Positions 44,034-54,141 are shown, counted from the stretch's first letter. The stretch is DNA of 64,000 nt from an uncultured Alistipes sp. (GCA_910584485.1 CAJUAV010000001.1:541446-605445); one strand, 5' to 3'. A program made the numbers and translations. The notes: generated by a model from the letters alone, not told the origin.

Positions 44034-45944
44034 ATGGCAAAGATTATCGGAATCGATTTAGGTACGACGAACTCCTGCGTCGCCGTCATGGAGGGCAACG
44101 AGCCCGTAGTAATTCCCAACTCGGAGGGGCACCGCACGACCCCCTCGATCGTCGCCTTCACCGAGGGCGGCGAGCGCAAGGTGGGCGATCCCGCCAAGCG
44201 TCAGGCCATCACCAACCCCAAGCGCACGGTCTTCTCGATCAAGCGCTTCATGGGCGAGCGTTACGACAACGTCACCTCCGACATCCAGCGCGCCCCCTAC
44301 GCCATCGTCCGCGGCGACAACAACACGCCCCGCGTCGACATCGACGGCCGCCAGTACACGCCGCAGGAGATTTCGGCGATCATCCTCCAGAAAATGAAGA
44401 AGACGGCCGAGGACTACCTCGGTCAGGAGGTCACCGAAGCCGTCATCACCGTACCGGCCTACTTCTCGGATTCGCAGCGCCAGGCCACGAAAGAGGCGGG
44501 CGAAATCGCCGGTCTGAAGGTGCGCCGCATCATCAACGAGCCGACGGCCGCCGCACTGGCTTACGGTCTGGACAAGAAATCGAACGACATGAAGATCGCC
44601 GTCTACGACCTCGGCGGCGGTACGTTCGATATCTCGATCCTCGAACTGGGCGACGGCGTCTTCGAGGTGAAGTCGACCAACGGCGACACCCACCTCGGCG
44701 GCGACGACTTCGACCACGTGCTGATCGACTACATGGCCGAGGCCTTCAAGGCCGAACACGGCATCGACCTGCGTCAGGATCCGATGGCGCTCCAGCGTCT
44801 GAAGGAGGCTGCCGAAAAGGCCAAGATCGAACTTTCGAGCTCGATGACCACCGAGATCAACCTCCCCTACATCATGCCCGTGAACGGCATTCCGCAGCAC
44901 CTCGTGATGACGCTCACGCGCGCCAAGTTCGAGCAGCTGGCCGACCACCTCATCCGCAAGACGATCGAACCCTGCAAGCTGGCCCTGCGCGACGCGGGTC
45001 TCTCGGCTTCGGAGATCGACGAGGTGATCCTCGTGGGCGGTTCGACGCGTATCCCCGCCATCCAGAAGATCGTCGAGGAGTTCTTCGGCAAGACCCCCAA
45101 CAAGTCGGTGAACCCCGACGAGGTGGTCGCCGTGGGCGCCGCCATCCAGGGCGGTGTGTTGACGGGCGAGGTGAAGGATGTCCTGCTGCTCGACGTGACG
45201 CCGCTGTCGCTCGGCATCGAGACGCTCGGCGGCGTGATGACGAAGCTCATCGACGCCAACACCACCATCCCGACCCGCAAGTCGGAGGTCTTCTCGACGG
45301 CGGCCGACAACCAGCCTTCGGTCGAAATCAACGTCTGCCAGGGCGAGCGTCCGCTGGCCCGCGACAACAAGTCGATCGGCCGCTTCCACCTCGACGGCAT
45401 CCCCGCCGCACCGCGCGGCGTGCCGCAGATCGAGGTGACGTTCGATATCGACGCCAACGGCATCCTCAACGTCTCGGCCAAGGACAAGGGCACGGGCAAG
45501 GAGCAGAAGATCCGCATCGAGGCTTCGTCGGGTCTCACCGAGCAGGAGATCCAGCGCATGCGCGACGAGGCGAAGGCCAACGAGGCCAAGGACAAGGCCG
45601 AGAAGGAGCGCATCGACAAGATCAACGCCGCCGACTCGAACATCTTCGCCACCGAAAAGCAGCTCAAGGAGTACGGCGACAAGATTCCCGCCGAGAAGAA
45701 ATCGGCCATCGAGGCGTCGCTCGCCAAGCTCAAGGAGGCGCACAAGAACGCCGACGTGACCGCCATCGACGCGGCGATCGCCGAGCTCAACACCGCATGG
45801 CAGGCCGCTTCGCAGGACATCTACGCGCAGCAGCAGGCCCAGCAGCAGGCGCAGGGTGCCGCCCAGAACGGTCCGCAGGGCAATCCGCAGGCCGACGGCG
45901 GCAAGCAGCAGCCCGAGGATGTCGAGTTCGAGGAGGTGAAATAG
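44034..45944 (+). CDS. dnaK: Chaperone DnaK (Hsp70)
   Basis: A 636-residue Hsp70 with the full set of signatures: [17 protein letters not shown] at the start, [17 protein letters not shown] near residue 195, [14 protein letters not shown] near 330, substrate-binding domain and lid, and a C-terminal Gln/Pro-rich linker ending DVEFEEVK. It folds and rescues proteins together with DnaJ and GrpE, whose genes are not adjacent here. The ATG at 44034 is the conserved start. Probable stress-responsive promoter at 43919-43960; strong terminator after it. Confidence 0.97.
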   Translation: MAKIIGIDLGTTNSCVAVMEGNEPVVIPNSEGHRTTPSIVAFTEGGERKVGDPAKRQAITNPKRTVFSIKRFMGERYDNVTSDIQRAPYAIVRGDNNTPRVDIDGRQYTPQEISAIILQKMKKTAEDYLGQEVTEAVITVPAYFSDSQRQATKEAGEIAGLKVRRIINEPTAAALAYGLDKKSNDMKIAVYDLGGGTFDISILELGDGVFEVKSTNGDTHLGGDDFDHVLIDYMAEAFKAEHGIDLRQDPMALQRLKEAAEKAKIELSSSMTTEINLPYIMPVNGIPQHLVMTLTRAKFEQLADHLIRKTIEPCKLALRDAGLSASEIDEVILVGGSTRIPAIQKIVEEFFGKTPNKSVNPDEVVAVGAAIQGGVLTGEVKDVLLLDVTPLSLGIETLGGVMTKLIDANTTIPTRKSEVFSTAADNQPSVEINVCQGERPLARDNKSIGRFHLDGIPAAPRGVPQIEVTFDIDANGILNVSAKDKGTGKEQKIRIEASSGLTEQEIQRMRDEAKANEAKDKAEKERIDKINAADSNIFATEKQLKEYGDKIPAEKKSAIEASLAKLKEAHKNADVTAIDAAIAELNTAWQAASQDIYAQQQAQQQAQGAAQNGPQGNPQADGGKQQPEDVEFEEVK

Positions 45945-45969
45945 GCCTCCGCCGACTCCCGACAACGCC

Positions 45970-46006
45970 GAGTGCGGCCCCTTTGCGGGGGCCGCACTCT
46001 TTTTTA
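45970..46006 (+). terminator. Terminator of dnaK
   Basis: GAGTGCGGCCCC/GGGGCCGCACTC stem with loop TTTGC, then a T run. Confidence 0.93.
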
Positions 46007-46025
46007 TTTAAAGTCCCGCACGAAC

Positions 46026-46062
46026 GCAAAACGCGTCGAAACCCCGAACGGGTTCCGACGCG
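46026..46062 (-). terminator. Terminator of the rubrerythrin gene
   Basis: GCGTCGGAACCC/GGGTTTCGACGC stem (one mismatch) followed on the minus strand by GTTTTGC; lies 30 bp past the rubrerythrin stop. Confidence 0.65.
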
Positions 46063-46090
46063 CTGCGCGTTTTCGGCACAGGAGGGCCGA

Positions 46091-46642
46091 CTATTTCTTG
46101 AAATAGCGGTTGTAGAGCCCCTCGAAGCCCTTGCCGTGGCGGGCCTCGTCCTTGGCCATCTCATGCACCGTATCGTGTACGGCGTCGAGGTTCTGCTCCT
46201 TGGCGATGCGGGCCAGGTGCATCTTGCCCTCGCAGGCGCCGCACTCGGCGTTCATGCGCTTGTAGAGGTTGGTCTTCGTGTCCCAGACCACCTCGCCGAT
46301 CAGCTCGGCGAACTTGGCGGCGTGCTCGGCCTCCTCCCAGGCGTAGCGCTTGAAGGCCTCGGCGATCTCGGGGTAGCCCTCGCGGTCGGCCTGACGGCTC
46401 ATGGCCAGGTACATGCCCACCTCGGTGCACTCGCCGGCGAAATGGTCCTGAAGACCCTGCCACAGCTCGGCGTTCGAGCCCTTGCCGTCACCCAGCTTGT
46501 GCTCGGTCACGAAATCGAGCGTACCCTCCTCGACGACCTCGACGAATTTGTCGGCGCCGACCTTGCACAACGGGCACTGTGCGGGAGCCTCGTTTCCCTC
46601 ATGGATGTACCCGCAAACGGTACAACGGAATTTCTTTGCCAT
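46091..46642 (-). CDS. Rubrerythrin, reverse domain order
   Basis: A 183-residue rubrerythrin with the rubredoxin-like domain first ([10 protein letters not shown] and CPLCK, residues 1-35) and the diiron ferritin-like domain after it ([37 protein letters not shown]). All diiron Glu/His ligands appear present. Reduces hydrogen peroxide in anaerobes; the reverse order type is widespread in Bacteroidales and Clostridia. Own promoter 42-49 bp upstream. Confidence 0.92.
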   Translation of the reverse strand: MAKKFRCTVCGYIHEGNEAPAQCPLCKVGADKFVEVVEEGTLDFVTEHKLGDGKGSNAELWQGLQDHFAGECTEVGMYLAMSRQADREGYPEIAEAFKRYAWEEAEHAAKFAELIGEVVWDTKTNLYKRMNAECGACEGKMHLARIAKEQNLDAVHDTVHEMAKDEARHGKGFEGLYNRYFKK

Positions 46643-46683
46643 AATAACGAACGTATTAAAGTTTGTGTGTAGTTTTTACTTTG

Positions 46684-46691
46684 CAAATATA
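46684..46691 (-). promoter_or_regulatory. -7 promoter element of the rubrerythrin gene
   Basis: CAAATATA on the plus strand reads TATATTTG on the minus strand. Confidence 0.7.
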
Positions 46692-46766
46692 AGCGATTCG
46701 GCGCGATTTTCCGCACGTCGGGCAATTGTCTTTTTTGATAGGCCGATAGGTCGAACCTATACCCGC

Positions 46767-47669
46767 CTACTGCTGCGAACGGAAGGCCGACGGCGCCATC
46801 CCCGTGTGCTGCTTGAAATACTTGCCGAAGAAGGACTGGTTCGGGAAACTCAACTTGTAGGCAATCTCCTGAATGCTCATTTCGGTGTATTTGAGCAGGT
46901 ATTTGGCCTCCATCATGATGTAGCGGTTCATCCACTCCGAAACCGACATGCCGCTTACGCGCCGCACGATGGTCGTCAGGTAGCGCGACGAAATGCAGAG
47001 ACGGTCGGCATAGAACGAGACGTTGCGCCGTTCGAGGTAGTGCTGCGAAAGCTCGTGCAGGAAGCGGTGGAAATATTCGTCGAGCCGCACCGAAACGCCG
47101 CTCTTCGCCGGTTCGGGCTGCTCGGCGGCGATGTGGGCCATGAAGAGGTCGCAGCACAGGTAGGTGATCGTCTCGACGAGCGAGCGGATCAGGTCGTCGT
47201 GGAACTCCGAAGCCGCCCGGTCGTCGATGCGGTCCTTGAGCAGCGCCAGCGCCGACCGCAGCCGCGCGAGCTCCGCGCCGGTGAGCTTCACGCAGGGATG
47301 CTGCACGATGCACATCATGGCCGAGGTCATCTTCTTGATGTTGATGTTGCACATCGAGAGGTAATTGCTGTCGCACATCAGCGCGATGCCCTCGCAGGCC
47401 TCGCCGCCGCTTTCGGTCGAAATGATGCTCTTGGGCGGGATCATGAGCAGCGACCCCTCCTCCACCTCGTAGGTGCGCAGGCTGCAAATGACGCGGCTGC
47501 GCCCCTTCGTACAGAGCCAGAAGGTCGTCGCCTCGATGCGCAACGGCTCTTCGAAAAGTTGCGCGGGACGGTCCGCGGCGACGCGCTCGGCCAGCAGCAC
47601 GCCGCGATAAGCCGAATGGCGACCGCCAGTGACGGCCTGCAATTGTTCGATCGTGATTCCTTCTATCAT
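46767..47669 (-). CDS. AraC-family transcriptional regulator
   Basis: A 300-residue regulator with an N-terminal sensing domain (about residues 1-170; VEEGSLLMIPPKSI looks like a cupin-type ligand pocket) and a C-terminal AraC double helix-turn-helix (FYADRLCISSRYLTTIVRR; QEIAYKLSFPNQSFFGKYFKQHTG). The start at 47669 follows the promoter at 47697. It is divergent from the metallophosphoesterase gene 335 bp away; whether it controls that operon is unknown. Confidence 0.88.
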   Translation of the reverse strand: MIEGITIEQLQAVTGGRHSAYRGVLLAERVAADRPAQLFEEPLRIEATTFWLCTKGRSRVICSLRTYEVEEGSLLMIPPKSIISTESGGEACEGIALMCDSNYLSMCNINIKKMTSAMMCIVQHPCVKLTGAELARLRSALALLKDRIDDRAASEFHDDLIRSLVETITYLCCDLFMAHIAAEQPEPAKSGVSVRLDEYFHRFLHELSQHYLERRNVSFYADRLCISSRYLTTIVRRVSGMSVSEWMNRYIMMEAKYLLKYTEMSIQEIAYKLSFPNQSFFGKYFKQHTGMAPSAFRSQQ

Positions 47670-47696
47670 GTTTGCTCCCGATTGGTCGATATGCTG

Positions 47697-47704
47697 CAAA
47701 TTTA
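47697..47704 (-). promoter_or_regulatory. -7 promoter element of the AraC-type gene
   Basis: CAAATTTA on the plus strand reads TAAATTTG on the minus strand, 28 bp before the ATG. Confidence 0.6.
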
Positions 47705-48004
47705 GTCCTATTTTCGGGATAAAACAAGCCTGTTTCGGCAGATCATTCGTCATTTCGTACGATTTTCGGCTGCGGGGCGGCGAGGCCGGTTGCCGACCTG
47801 CGGCAGCCCGCTTCGCGGCCGACGCGCCGCCCTGCCTGTCCGCCACACAGCCTGCGGCCCGCGGAGACGCGCAGGGGATGCTTCCGAAATCGGCGAAACG
47901 CATCGACGAACGGAACAGTTTTAGCGGCCCGAACGATTGTCCGAACGGGTCGAAATGGCGAACTTTGTTGTTTTGTTACCGCATCATTCGAACCGAACCC
48001 GATC
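47705..48004. other. Intergenic region between AraC-type and phosphoesterase genes
   Basis: GC-rich centre without a gene or a complete palindromic element. Close to the phosphoesterase ATG there is a short direct repeat, GTCCGAACGG after CCCGAACGATT (47919-47950), and GAACTTTG (47962-47969), which is one base off a -7 box. Confidence 0.4.
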
Positions 48005-48805
48005 ATGAAACGATTGCTACATACCCTCTGCTGCGGACTCGCCGCGCTGGCCGCGGGGTGTCAGAGCGAATACCACGCCTACGACACCCGCGTCACGGGC
48101 ACGCGCGACATCCACGTCCGCAACATCCCCGCCATCGAACAGGCATGCAGCGGCAAGCGGACGATCCGCTTCGCCGTCATCAGCGACACGCAGCGCTGGT
48201 ACGACGAGACGTCCGCCGCCGTGGCCGCCATCAACCGCCGCGACGACCTCGATTTCGTCATCCATGCGGGCGACATGACCGATTTCGGGCTGCGGGCCGA
48301 GTTCGAGCGGCAGCGCGACCTGCTCGAAAAACTGCGCCTGCCCTACGTGGCGCTCATCGGCAACCACGACTGCCTGGCGACGGGCGCCACGGTCTTCCGC
48401 AAGATCTTCGGCCCCGTCGATTTCGCCTTCACGGCGGGCAGCGTCCGTTTCATCTGCCTGAACACGAATGCGCTGGAGTTCGACTACCACGGCGTGCCCG
48501 ATTACGGCTTCGTCGAAGCGGAGCTGGCCGCCTTTCCCGCGACGTGCGACCGCATGATCGCCGTGATGCACGCCTCGCCCCGCTCCGAACAGTTCGACGG
48601 CGCACCCGCCGAACGGCTCCACGCCCTGCTGCGCCGTTTTCCGCAGTTCGACCTCTGCGTACACGGCCACGGCCACAGCTACGAAATCACGGAGCCGTTC
48701 GAAGACGGGGTGACCTACATCCAGAACGACGCCATCGAGAAGAACAACTATTTGATTTACACCGTAACCGAGGAGGGCTGGACGCATGAAAAAGTGGATT
48801 TTTAA
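48005..48805 (+). CDS. Calcineurin-like metallophosphoesterase lipoprotein
   Basis: A 266-residue lipoprotein (lipobox ending at Cys19, LAAGC) with a metallophosphoesterase domain: AVISDTQRW (the usual DxH is DTQ), HAGDMTD, GNHDC, MHASPRS and HGHGHSY. The DxH-to-DTQ change occurs in many bacterial members and is compatible with activity. Expected to hydrolyse phosphoesters on the periplasmic side or the cell surface; substrate unknown. The following gene starts inside its 3' end (20-bp overlap). Confidence 0.87.
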   Translation: MKRLLHTLCCGLAALAAGCQSEYHAYDTRVTGTRDIHVRNIPAIEQACSGKRTIRFAVISDTQRWYDETSAAVAAINRRDDLDFVIHAGDMTDFGLRAEFERQRDLLEKLRLPYVALIGNHDCLATGATVFRKIFGPVDFAFTAGSVRFICLNTNALEFDYHGVPDYGFVEAELAAFPATCDRMIAVMHASPRSEQFDGAPAERLHALLRRFPQFDLCVHGHGHSYEITEPFEDGVTYIQNDAIEKNNYLIYTVTEEGWTHEKVDF

Positions 48806-49502
48806 CCTGACGCTCCTGCTCGGTTTCGCCGCCGCGGCCGCGGCGCAGGAGCTGCCCAAGGGGGGGGGTACGGCGACCCCGACCATCGCCGAACAATTAG
48901 AGGGGTGTCTGACCGCCACCGCCCGCTACCGTCCCGCGCTCGAACAGCGGCGTCACGCCGACGAGCGGGGGTGGCGACGGCTGCTCCCGACCCACCTCAA
49001 ACTCCAGTATGCGGGGGGCATGGGGCTCTGCTCGCTCGGCGCGGGATGGGACTACGGCCGCAGCAACCAATGGGAGACCGACCTCCAGATCGGCTGGATT
49101 CCGTCGTACTGCATCGACGGCGGCACCCGCGCGACCTTCACCCTCAAGCAGAACTACCTGCCGTGGAACATCCGCTGCGGCGAACGGTTCGGCATCGAGC
49201 CTTTCAGCTGCGGCCTCTACCTGAACCTGCTGACGGGGCCCGACTACTGGCTGCGCGAGCCCTCGAAATACGGCGGCAGCTACTACCGCTTCATGACGCG
49301 GCTGCGCGCCTACCTCTACGTCGGGCAGCGCATCACCTGGTACCACCGCCGTGCAGGCAGCTGCCTGCGCGGCGTGACCCTCTACTACGAGTTGAGCGCC
49401 AAAGACCTCGATCTGGTGGCCAAGTGCACGAACCGCAAGCTGACGATCCCCGATATCTTCTATTTTTCGTTCGGCGTGAAGGTACAGCTGATGCGGCCGT
49501 AA
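48786..49502 (+). CDS. Predicted outer-membrane protein with a poly-G tract after the signal peptide
   Basis: A 238-residue exported protein: signal peptide (residues 1-20, AAAAAAQ), then a short linker ELPKGGGTATPT, and ~170 residues rich in aromatic and alternating residues (LKLQYAGGMGLCSLGAGW, YYRFMTRLRAYLYVGQRI), ending FSFGVKVQLMRP, suggestive of a small beta-barrel. Nine G (48860-48868) encode the KGGG of the linker; loss or gain of one base would shift the frame right after the signal. It overlaps the phosphoesterase gene by 20 bp. No named family recognised. Confidence 0.65.
   Translation: MKKWIFNLTLLLGFAAAAAAQELPKGGGTATPTIAEQLEGCLTATARYRPALEQRRHADERGWRRLLPTHLKLQYAGGMGLCSLGAGWDYGRSNQWETDLQIGWIPSYCIDGGTRATFTLKQNYLPWNIRCGERFGIEPFSCGLYLNLLTGPDYWLREPSKYGGSYYRFMTRLRAYLYVGQRITWYHRRAGSCLRGVTLYYELSAKDLDLVAKCTNRKLTIPDIFYFSFGVKVQLMRP
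48860..48868 (+). repeat. G9 homopolymer inside a coding region
   Basis: Nine consecutive G within the codons AAG GGG GGG GGT of the outer-membrane protein gene, about 25 codons from its start, the classical position for slipped-strand phase variation. Confidence 0.85.
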
Positions 49503-49510
49503 CGACGGTT

Positions 49511-49526
49511 TGGCGCACCTTTTGCT
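49511..49526 (+). promoter_or_regulatory. Sigma-54-like promoter of the YhiM-like gene
   Basis: TGGCGC-ACCTT-TTGCT: GG at 49512-49513 and GC at 49524-49525, 12 bp apart; TTGCT is the perfect -12 element. The predicted start (~49537) is 16 bp before the ATG at 49553. No Bacteroidota -7 box is seen in the 50 bp before the gene. Confidence 0.55.
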
Positions 49527-49552
49527 CCGAACAGGGGCAAACGCTTCGAACC

Positions 49553-50596
49553 ATGAATTACGGTATCAGTCTTCTTTTCCGCGCCATCCCGCTCGTCATG
49601 GCGGCCTTCTGCTTCGCCTACGGCGCCTATGTCACCTTCTCGGGCGACGATCCGTCGCGTCTGACGGCGGGACCGGTCGTCTTCTTCCTCGGCTCGATCT
49701 GCGTGGCGCTCTACACGACCGCCGCCACGATCATCCGCCAGATCATCGGCACCTACAGCGCGGCAGCCCGCTACCTCTTCCCGACGATCGGCTACGCGAC
49801 CGCCCTCCTGACGCTCGTCTGCGGCCTGATTCTCCTCCACTCGGGCTGGGCGGGGGCCTACGTCACGGGCCACGTCGTCTGCGGATTGAGCCTCATCGCC
49901 GTCTGCGTATCGACGGCCGCCACCGCCTCGACGCGCTTCAGCGAGATTCCCCGCAACTCGGCCGACCCCTCCTTCGCCCGCAACCCCCGCGGCTTTTCGG
50001 CGGGCGCCACCCGCACGCTGCTCGGCATCGTCTGCCTGACGGCCGTCGTCGCCTGGGTCTGGGCCGTGTCGCTCTTCGCCACGGGACCCGCCCCGCAGCA
50101 TACCGTCGCGGGGAGCGTCCTGGCGGGCATCGCCTGCGTCTGCACCTCGCTCGTCGCCCTGGTGGCAAGCATAGTCCGCCAGGTGAACGGCACCTACGCA
50201 CTACGCGAAGGGAGCCGCTGGACGGGGCTCGTGCTGGGCATGGGCGCCCTCGCCTTCCTCTTCGGCCTGATCCTGCTCATCGTCCATTGGGGCGAACGGA
50301 TCGATTTCGTGGGCACGGTGCTCATCGGTCTGGCCCTCGTCTGCTGGAGCATTTCGAGCAAAGTGATCCTGCTGGCGAAGATCTGGCACGCCGATTTCCC
50401 GCTCGCCGCCCGCATTCCGATCATTCCCGTCGTCACGGCGCTCGCCTGCCTCTTCTTCGCCGCCTTCCTCTTCGAGGCCGCGCTCTTCGCCCCGAAATTC
50501 TTCGTGCCCGCGCGCGTCCTCACCGGTTTCGGCGCGATCTGCTTCACCCTCTTTTCGATCGTCTCGATCCTCGAAAGCGGCGCCCGCAAAAAATAA
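49553..50596 (+). CDS. DUF2776 / YhiM-like inner membrane protein
   Basis: A 347-residue membrane protein with about ten helices. It matches E. coli YhiM (DUF2776) along its length: start LLFRAIPLVMAAFCFAYGAY, FPTIGYATALLTLV, GHVVCGLSLIAVCVST, IPRNSA, RIPIIPVVTALACLF and the end RVLTGFGAICFTLFSIVSIL then ESGARKK. YhiM is linked to acid and heat stress in E. coli and has no known biochemical function. The start at 49553 follows the sigma-54-like site. A large perfect palindrome begins 12 bp after the stop. Confidence 0.85.
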   Translation: MNYGISLLFRAIPLVMAAFCFAYGAYVTFSGDDPSRLTAGPVVFFLGSICVALYTTAATIIRQIIGTYSAAARYLFPTIGYATALLTLVCGLILLHSGWAGAYVTGHVVCGLSLIAVCVSTAATASTRFSEIPRNSADPSFARNPRGFSAGATRTLLGIVCLTAVVAWVWAVSLFATGPAPQHTVAGSVLAGIACVCTSLVALVASIVRQVNGTYALREGSRWTGLVLGMGALAFLFGLILLIVHWGERIDFVGTVLIGLALVCWSISSKVILLAKIWHADFPLAARIPIIPVVTALACLFFAAFLFEAALFAPKFFVPARVLTGFGAICFTLFSIVSILESGARKK

Positions 50597-50607
50597 CCGC
50601 CCGCAGT

Positions 50608-50661
50608 CGATACACCGCCCGTCGTCGGCGCTTTGGAGCGCCGACGACGGGCGGTGTATCG
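50608..50661. repeat. Perfect 25-bp inverted repeat with TTGG loop
   Basis: The two 25-base arms (50608-50632 and 50637-50661) are perfect reverse complements around TTGG; CGATACACCG opens one arm and CGGTGTATCG closes the other. No T run follows on either side, so it is not a standard intrinsic terminator, and it does not have the type I or II element layout. Confidence 0.9.
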
Positions 50662-50726
50662 TGCCGCGCCGTGCGATCGGAGCATGCCCGCACGGCGGCC
50701 GTTTTACGAAGCAAATCGCGGGACTC

Positions 50727-50758
50727 CTTGTTTTTGCCCCTGCGAATCGCTATCTTTG
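50727..50758 (+). promoter_or_regulatory. Promoter of the nitroreductase gene
   Basis: CTTG at 50727-50730 and TATCTTTG at 50751-50758, 20 bp apart; the ATG follows at 50779. Confidence 0.7.
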
Positions 50759-50778
50759 CTCGTCGACAACTACGCAAC

Positions 50779-51414
50779 ATGGCGGACAACTACCTGGAAA
50801 AACGCATGGAGGCCTGGCGCACGCAGCCGAACGTCAGGCCGCGGCCCCGCGCCTCGCTCGAACAGCTGCTGCGGAAAAACCGCAGCTGCCGCGGCTACGA
50901 CCGTTCGTTCGTCGTCCGCGCGGACCAGCTGCGGCGCCTGATCGCCGTCAACACGCTGACCCCCTCGGCCCGCAACCAGCAGGTGCTGCGCTTTCGCCCC
51001 GTCACGGCCGAAGAGGCGCACAAGGTGCTGCCGCACATTCGGTTGGGCGGCGCACTGCCCGAGCTGCACCTCCCCTTCGCGGGGACCGAGCCCGAAGCCT
51101 TCATCATCGTCTGCTCGACCGTCGAGCCCGACGCCTATGTTTATATGGATCTGGGCATCGCGGCGCAGAGCATGTTGTTGCAGGCGACCGAAATCGGTCT
51201 GAACGGCCTCTGCATCGGGGCTTTCGACCGCGAGGCGATCCGCCGCGAACTGGGGCTCGCGCTGCAACCGCTGCTGGTGATCGCCGTCGGCCGCAGCTGC
51301 GAGCGGATCGAGCTGGAGGCAATCGACGCATCGGAAAGCCACGCCTACTACCGCGATGCGGAGGGCGTGCACCACGTGCCCAAACTCCGCCCAGAGGAGC
51401 TGCTGCTGCCCTGA
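50779..51414 (+). CDS. Nitroreductase-family flavoprotein
   Basis: A 211-residue protein of the nitroreductase fold. SCRGYDRSFV corresponds to the RRSxRxF opening, TLTPSARNQQVLRF to the FMN-binding APSaxNxQPW region, and MDLGIAAQSMLLQATEIGLNG to the GxxxQNxxLxAxxxGLG segment. Likely an FMN-dependent NAD(P)H oxidoreductase; substrate not predictable. Single gene with its own promoter, followed by tRNA-Gly. Confidence 0.87.
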   Translation: MADNYLEKRMEAWRTQPNVRPRPRASLEQLLRKNRSCRGYDRSFVVRADQLRRLIAVNTLTPSARNQQVLRFRPVTAEEAHKVLPHIRLGGALPELHLPFAGTEPEAFIIVCSTVEPDAYVYMDLGIAAQSMLLQATEIGLNGLCIGAFDREAIRRELGLALQPLLVIAVGRSCERIELEAIDASESHAYYRDAEGVHHVPKLRPEELLLP

Positions 51415-51495
51415 CCGAGTAGGTTGCAGAACGAAAAAAATCGGCTTCGGCGAAAATCTTCCGCCCGAAAGATTGGAAAAATCGAAAACACCCGT

Positions 51496-51503
51496 TATCT
51501 TTG
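51496..51503 (+). promoter_or_regulatory. -7 promoter element of tRNA-Gly
   Basis: TATCTTTG, 11 bp before the mature tRNA 5' end. Confidence 0.75.
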
Positions 51504-51514
51504 TACTCCGAAAT

Positions 51515-51587
51515 GCGGAAATAGCTCAGTCGGTAGAGCATCAGCTTCCCAAGCTGAGGGTCGCGGGTTCGAATCCCGTTTTCCGCT
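51515..51587 (+). tRNA. tRNA-Gly (anticodon CCC)
   Basis: Acceptor GCGGAAA/TTTCCGC, D arm GCTC/GAGC, anticodon stem TCAGC/GCTGA with loop TTCCCAA (anticodon CCC, reads GGG), T arm CGGG/CCCG with loop TTCGAAT, discriminator T. CA follows. A terminator hairpin comes 10 bp later. Confidence 0.95.
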
Positions 51588-51596
51588 CACGTTCGA

Positions 51597-51631
51597 AAAA
51601 CGGCAGCTTACGAAAGGTAAGCTGCCGTTTT
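51597..51631 (+). terminator. Terminator of tRNA-Gly
   Basis: AAAACGGCAGCTTAC/GTAAGCTGCCGTTTT, a perfect stem with loop GAAAG; T-rich on both ends, so it could act in either direction. Confidence 0.9.
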
Positions 51632-51704
51632 CTTACGATGTGCGGCGGTTCGGGCCGACATCGATGCGATTATGGGGCGCCGTGAAAGCGTCCCTTCCCG
51701 CGAT

Positions 51705-51753
51705 CGAAAGAGCGATTCGGCGAACAGCCGAACCGCTCTTTTCGCTACCTTTG
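51705..51753 (+). promoter_or_regulatory. umuD promoter covered by a long inverted repeat (operator candidate)
   Basis: The arm CGAAAGAGCGATTCGGC (51705-51721) pairs with GCCGAACCGCTCTTTTCG (51727-51744) with one mismatch and one extra base; the centre is GAACA. The -7 box TACCTTTG at 51746-51753 follows directly, so the repeat covers the -33 region. The inner part TTCGGC-GAACA-GCCGAA is perfect. Confidence 0.65.
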
Positions 51754-51757
51754 CCCC

Positions 51758-52210
51758 ATGACAGCGAACGACGAACTGCAACACACCTTTCGGGCGGCCG
51801 AAAACCCCGAGCCCGAGCCGCTCCCGCTGGCGGGGGCGACCGTCAAGGCGGGCTTCGCCTCCCCCGCCGATGATTTCGAGGAGACGCCCCTCGACCTGAA
51901 CCGCGCCATGGTCCGCAATCCCGCGGCGACCTTCTTCGTGCGCGTCGAGGGCGACAGCATGACGGGCGCGGGGATCGACGACGGCGACCTGCTCGTGGTC
52001 GACCGTTCGATCGAACCGCACGACGGCGCCGTCGCCATCTGCCATGTCGACGGAGAGTTTACCGTCAAGCGCATCCGCTTCGAGCAGGAGGGCCTCGTGC
52101 TGCTCCCCGCCAATCCGAAATACCGCCCCATGCGCGTCGACACCGCCGCCGGCCCCGTCGTCTGGGGCGTCGTGCGGTACGTCATCAAGGAGCTGAAGGA
52201 GCACCGATAA
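51758..52210 (+). CDS. umuD: UmuD-like autoproteolytic subunit of translesion polymerase V
   Basis: A 150-residue S24/LexA-type protein. The cleavage site is Ala31-Gly32 in VKAGFASPADDF (UmuD: CGFPSPA), the nucleophile Ser67 in GDSMTG and the general base Lys104 in GEFTVKRI. After RecA-stimulated self-cleavage it joins UmuC (here encoded 13 kb away at 37249-38508) to form Pol V. The ATG at 51758 is only five bp behind the -7 box, so the mRNA would be leaderless; an internal ATG at residue 51 would lack the cleavage site, so 51758 is kept. The promoter is overlaid by a long inverted repeat. Confidence 0.92.
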   Translation: MTANDELQHTFRAAENPEPEPLPLAGATVKAGFASPADDFEETPLDLNRAMVRNPAATFFVRVEGDSMTGAGIDDGDLLVVDRSIEPHDGAVAICHVDGEFTVKRIRFEQEGLVLLPANPKYRPMRVDTAAGPVVWGVVRYVIKELKEHR

Positions 52211-52212
52211 AA

Positions 52213-52242
52213 AAACGCCTCGCCTGAAAAGGCGGGGCGTTT
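52213..52242. terminator. Bidirectional terminator between umuD and lepA
   Basis: AAACGCCTCGCCT/AGGCGGGGCGTTT around GAAA, with A/T runs on both sides; serves the convergent umuD and lepA genes. Confidence 0.85.
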
Positions 52243-52245
52243 CGA

Positions 52246-54036
<1,791 letters not shown>

Positions 54037-54061
54037 GGAATCGGTCGGTATTTCACGCAGC

Positions 54062-54069
54062 CAAAGGTA
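54062..54069 (-). promoter_or_regulatory. -7 promoter element of lepA
   Basis: CAAAGGTA on the plus strand reads TACCTTTG on the minus strand, 26 bp before the ATG. Confidence 0.7.
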
Positions 54070-54081
54070 CGAAAAATTCCC

Positions 54082-54126
54082 AAAAAAACGGACCGCTTCC
54101 TCCAAAAAGGAATCGGTCCGTTTTTA
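54082..54126 (-). terminator. Terminator of the racemase/MFS operon
   Basis: ACGGACCG/CGGTCCGT outer stem and TTCCT/AGGAA inner stem, with A7 and T5 on its two sides, so both directions are possible. It stands just upstream of the lepA promoter. Confidence 0.85.
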
Positions 54127-54141
54127 CGTGCCGTATACGGC

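Noticed and set aside
51908..52210. Alternative start of umuD at the internal ATG (residue 51)
   Set aside because: It would remove the self-cleavage site Ala31-Gly32, which is conserved with E. coli UmuD.
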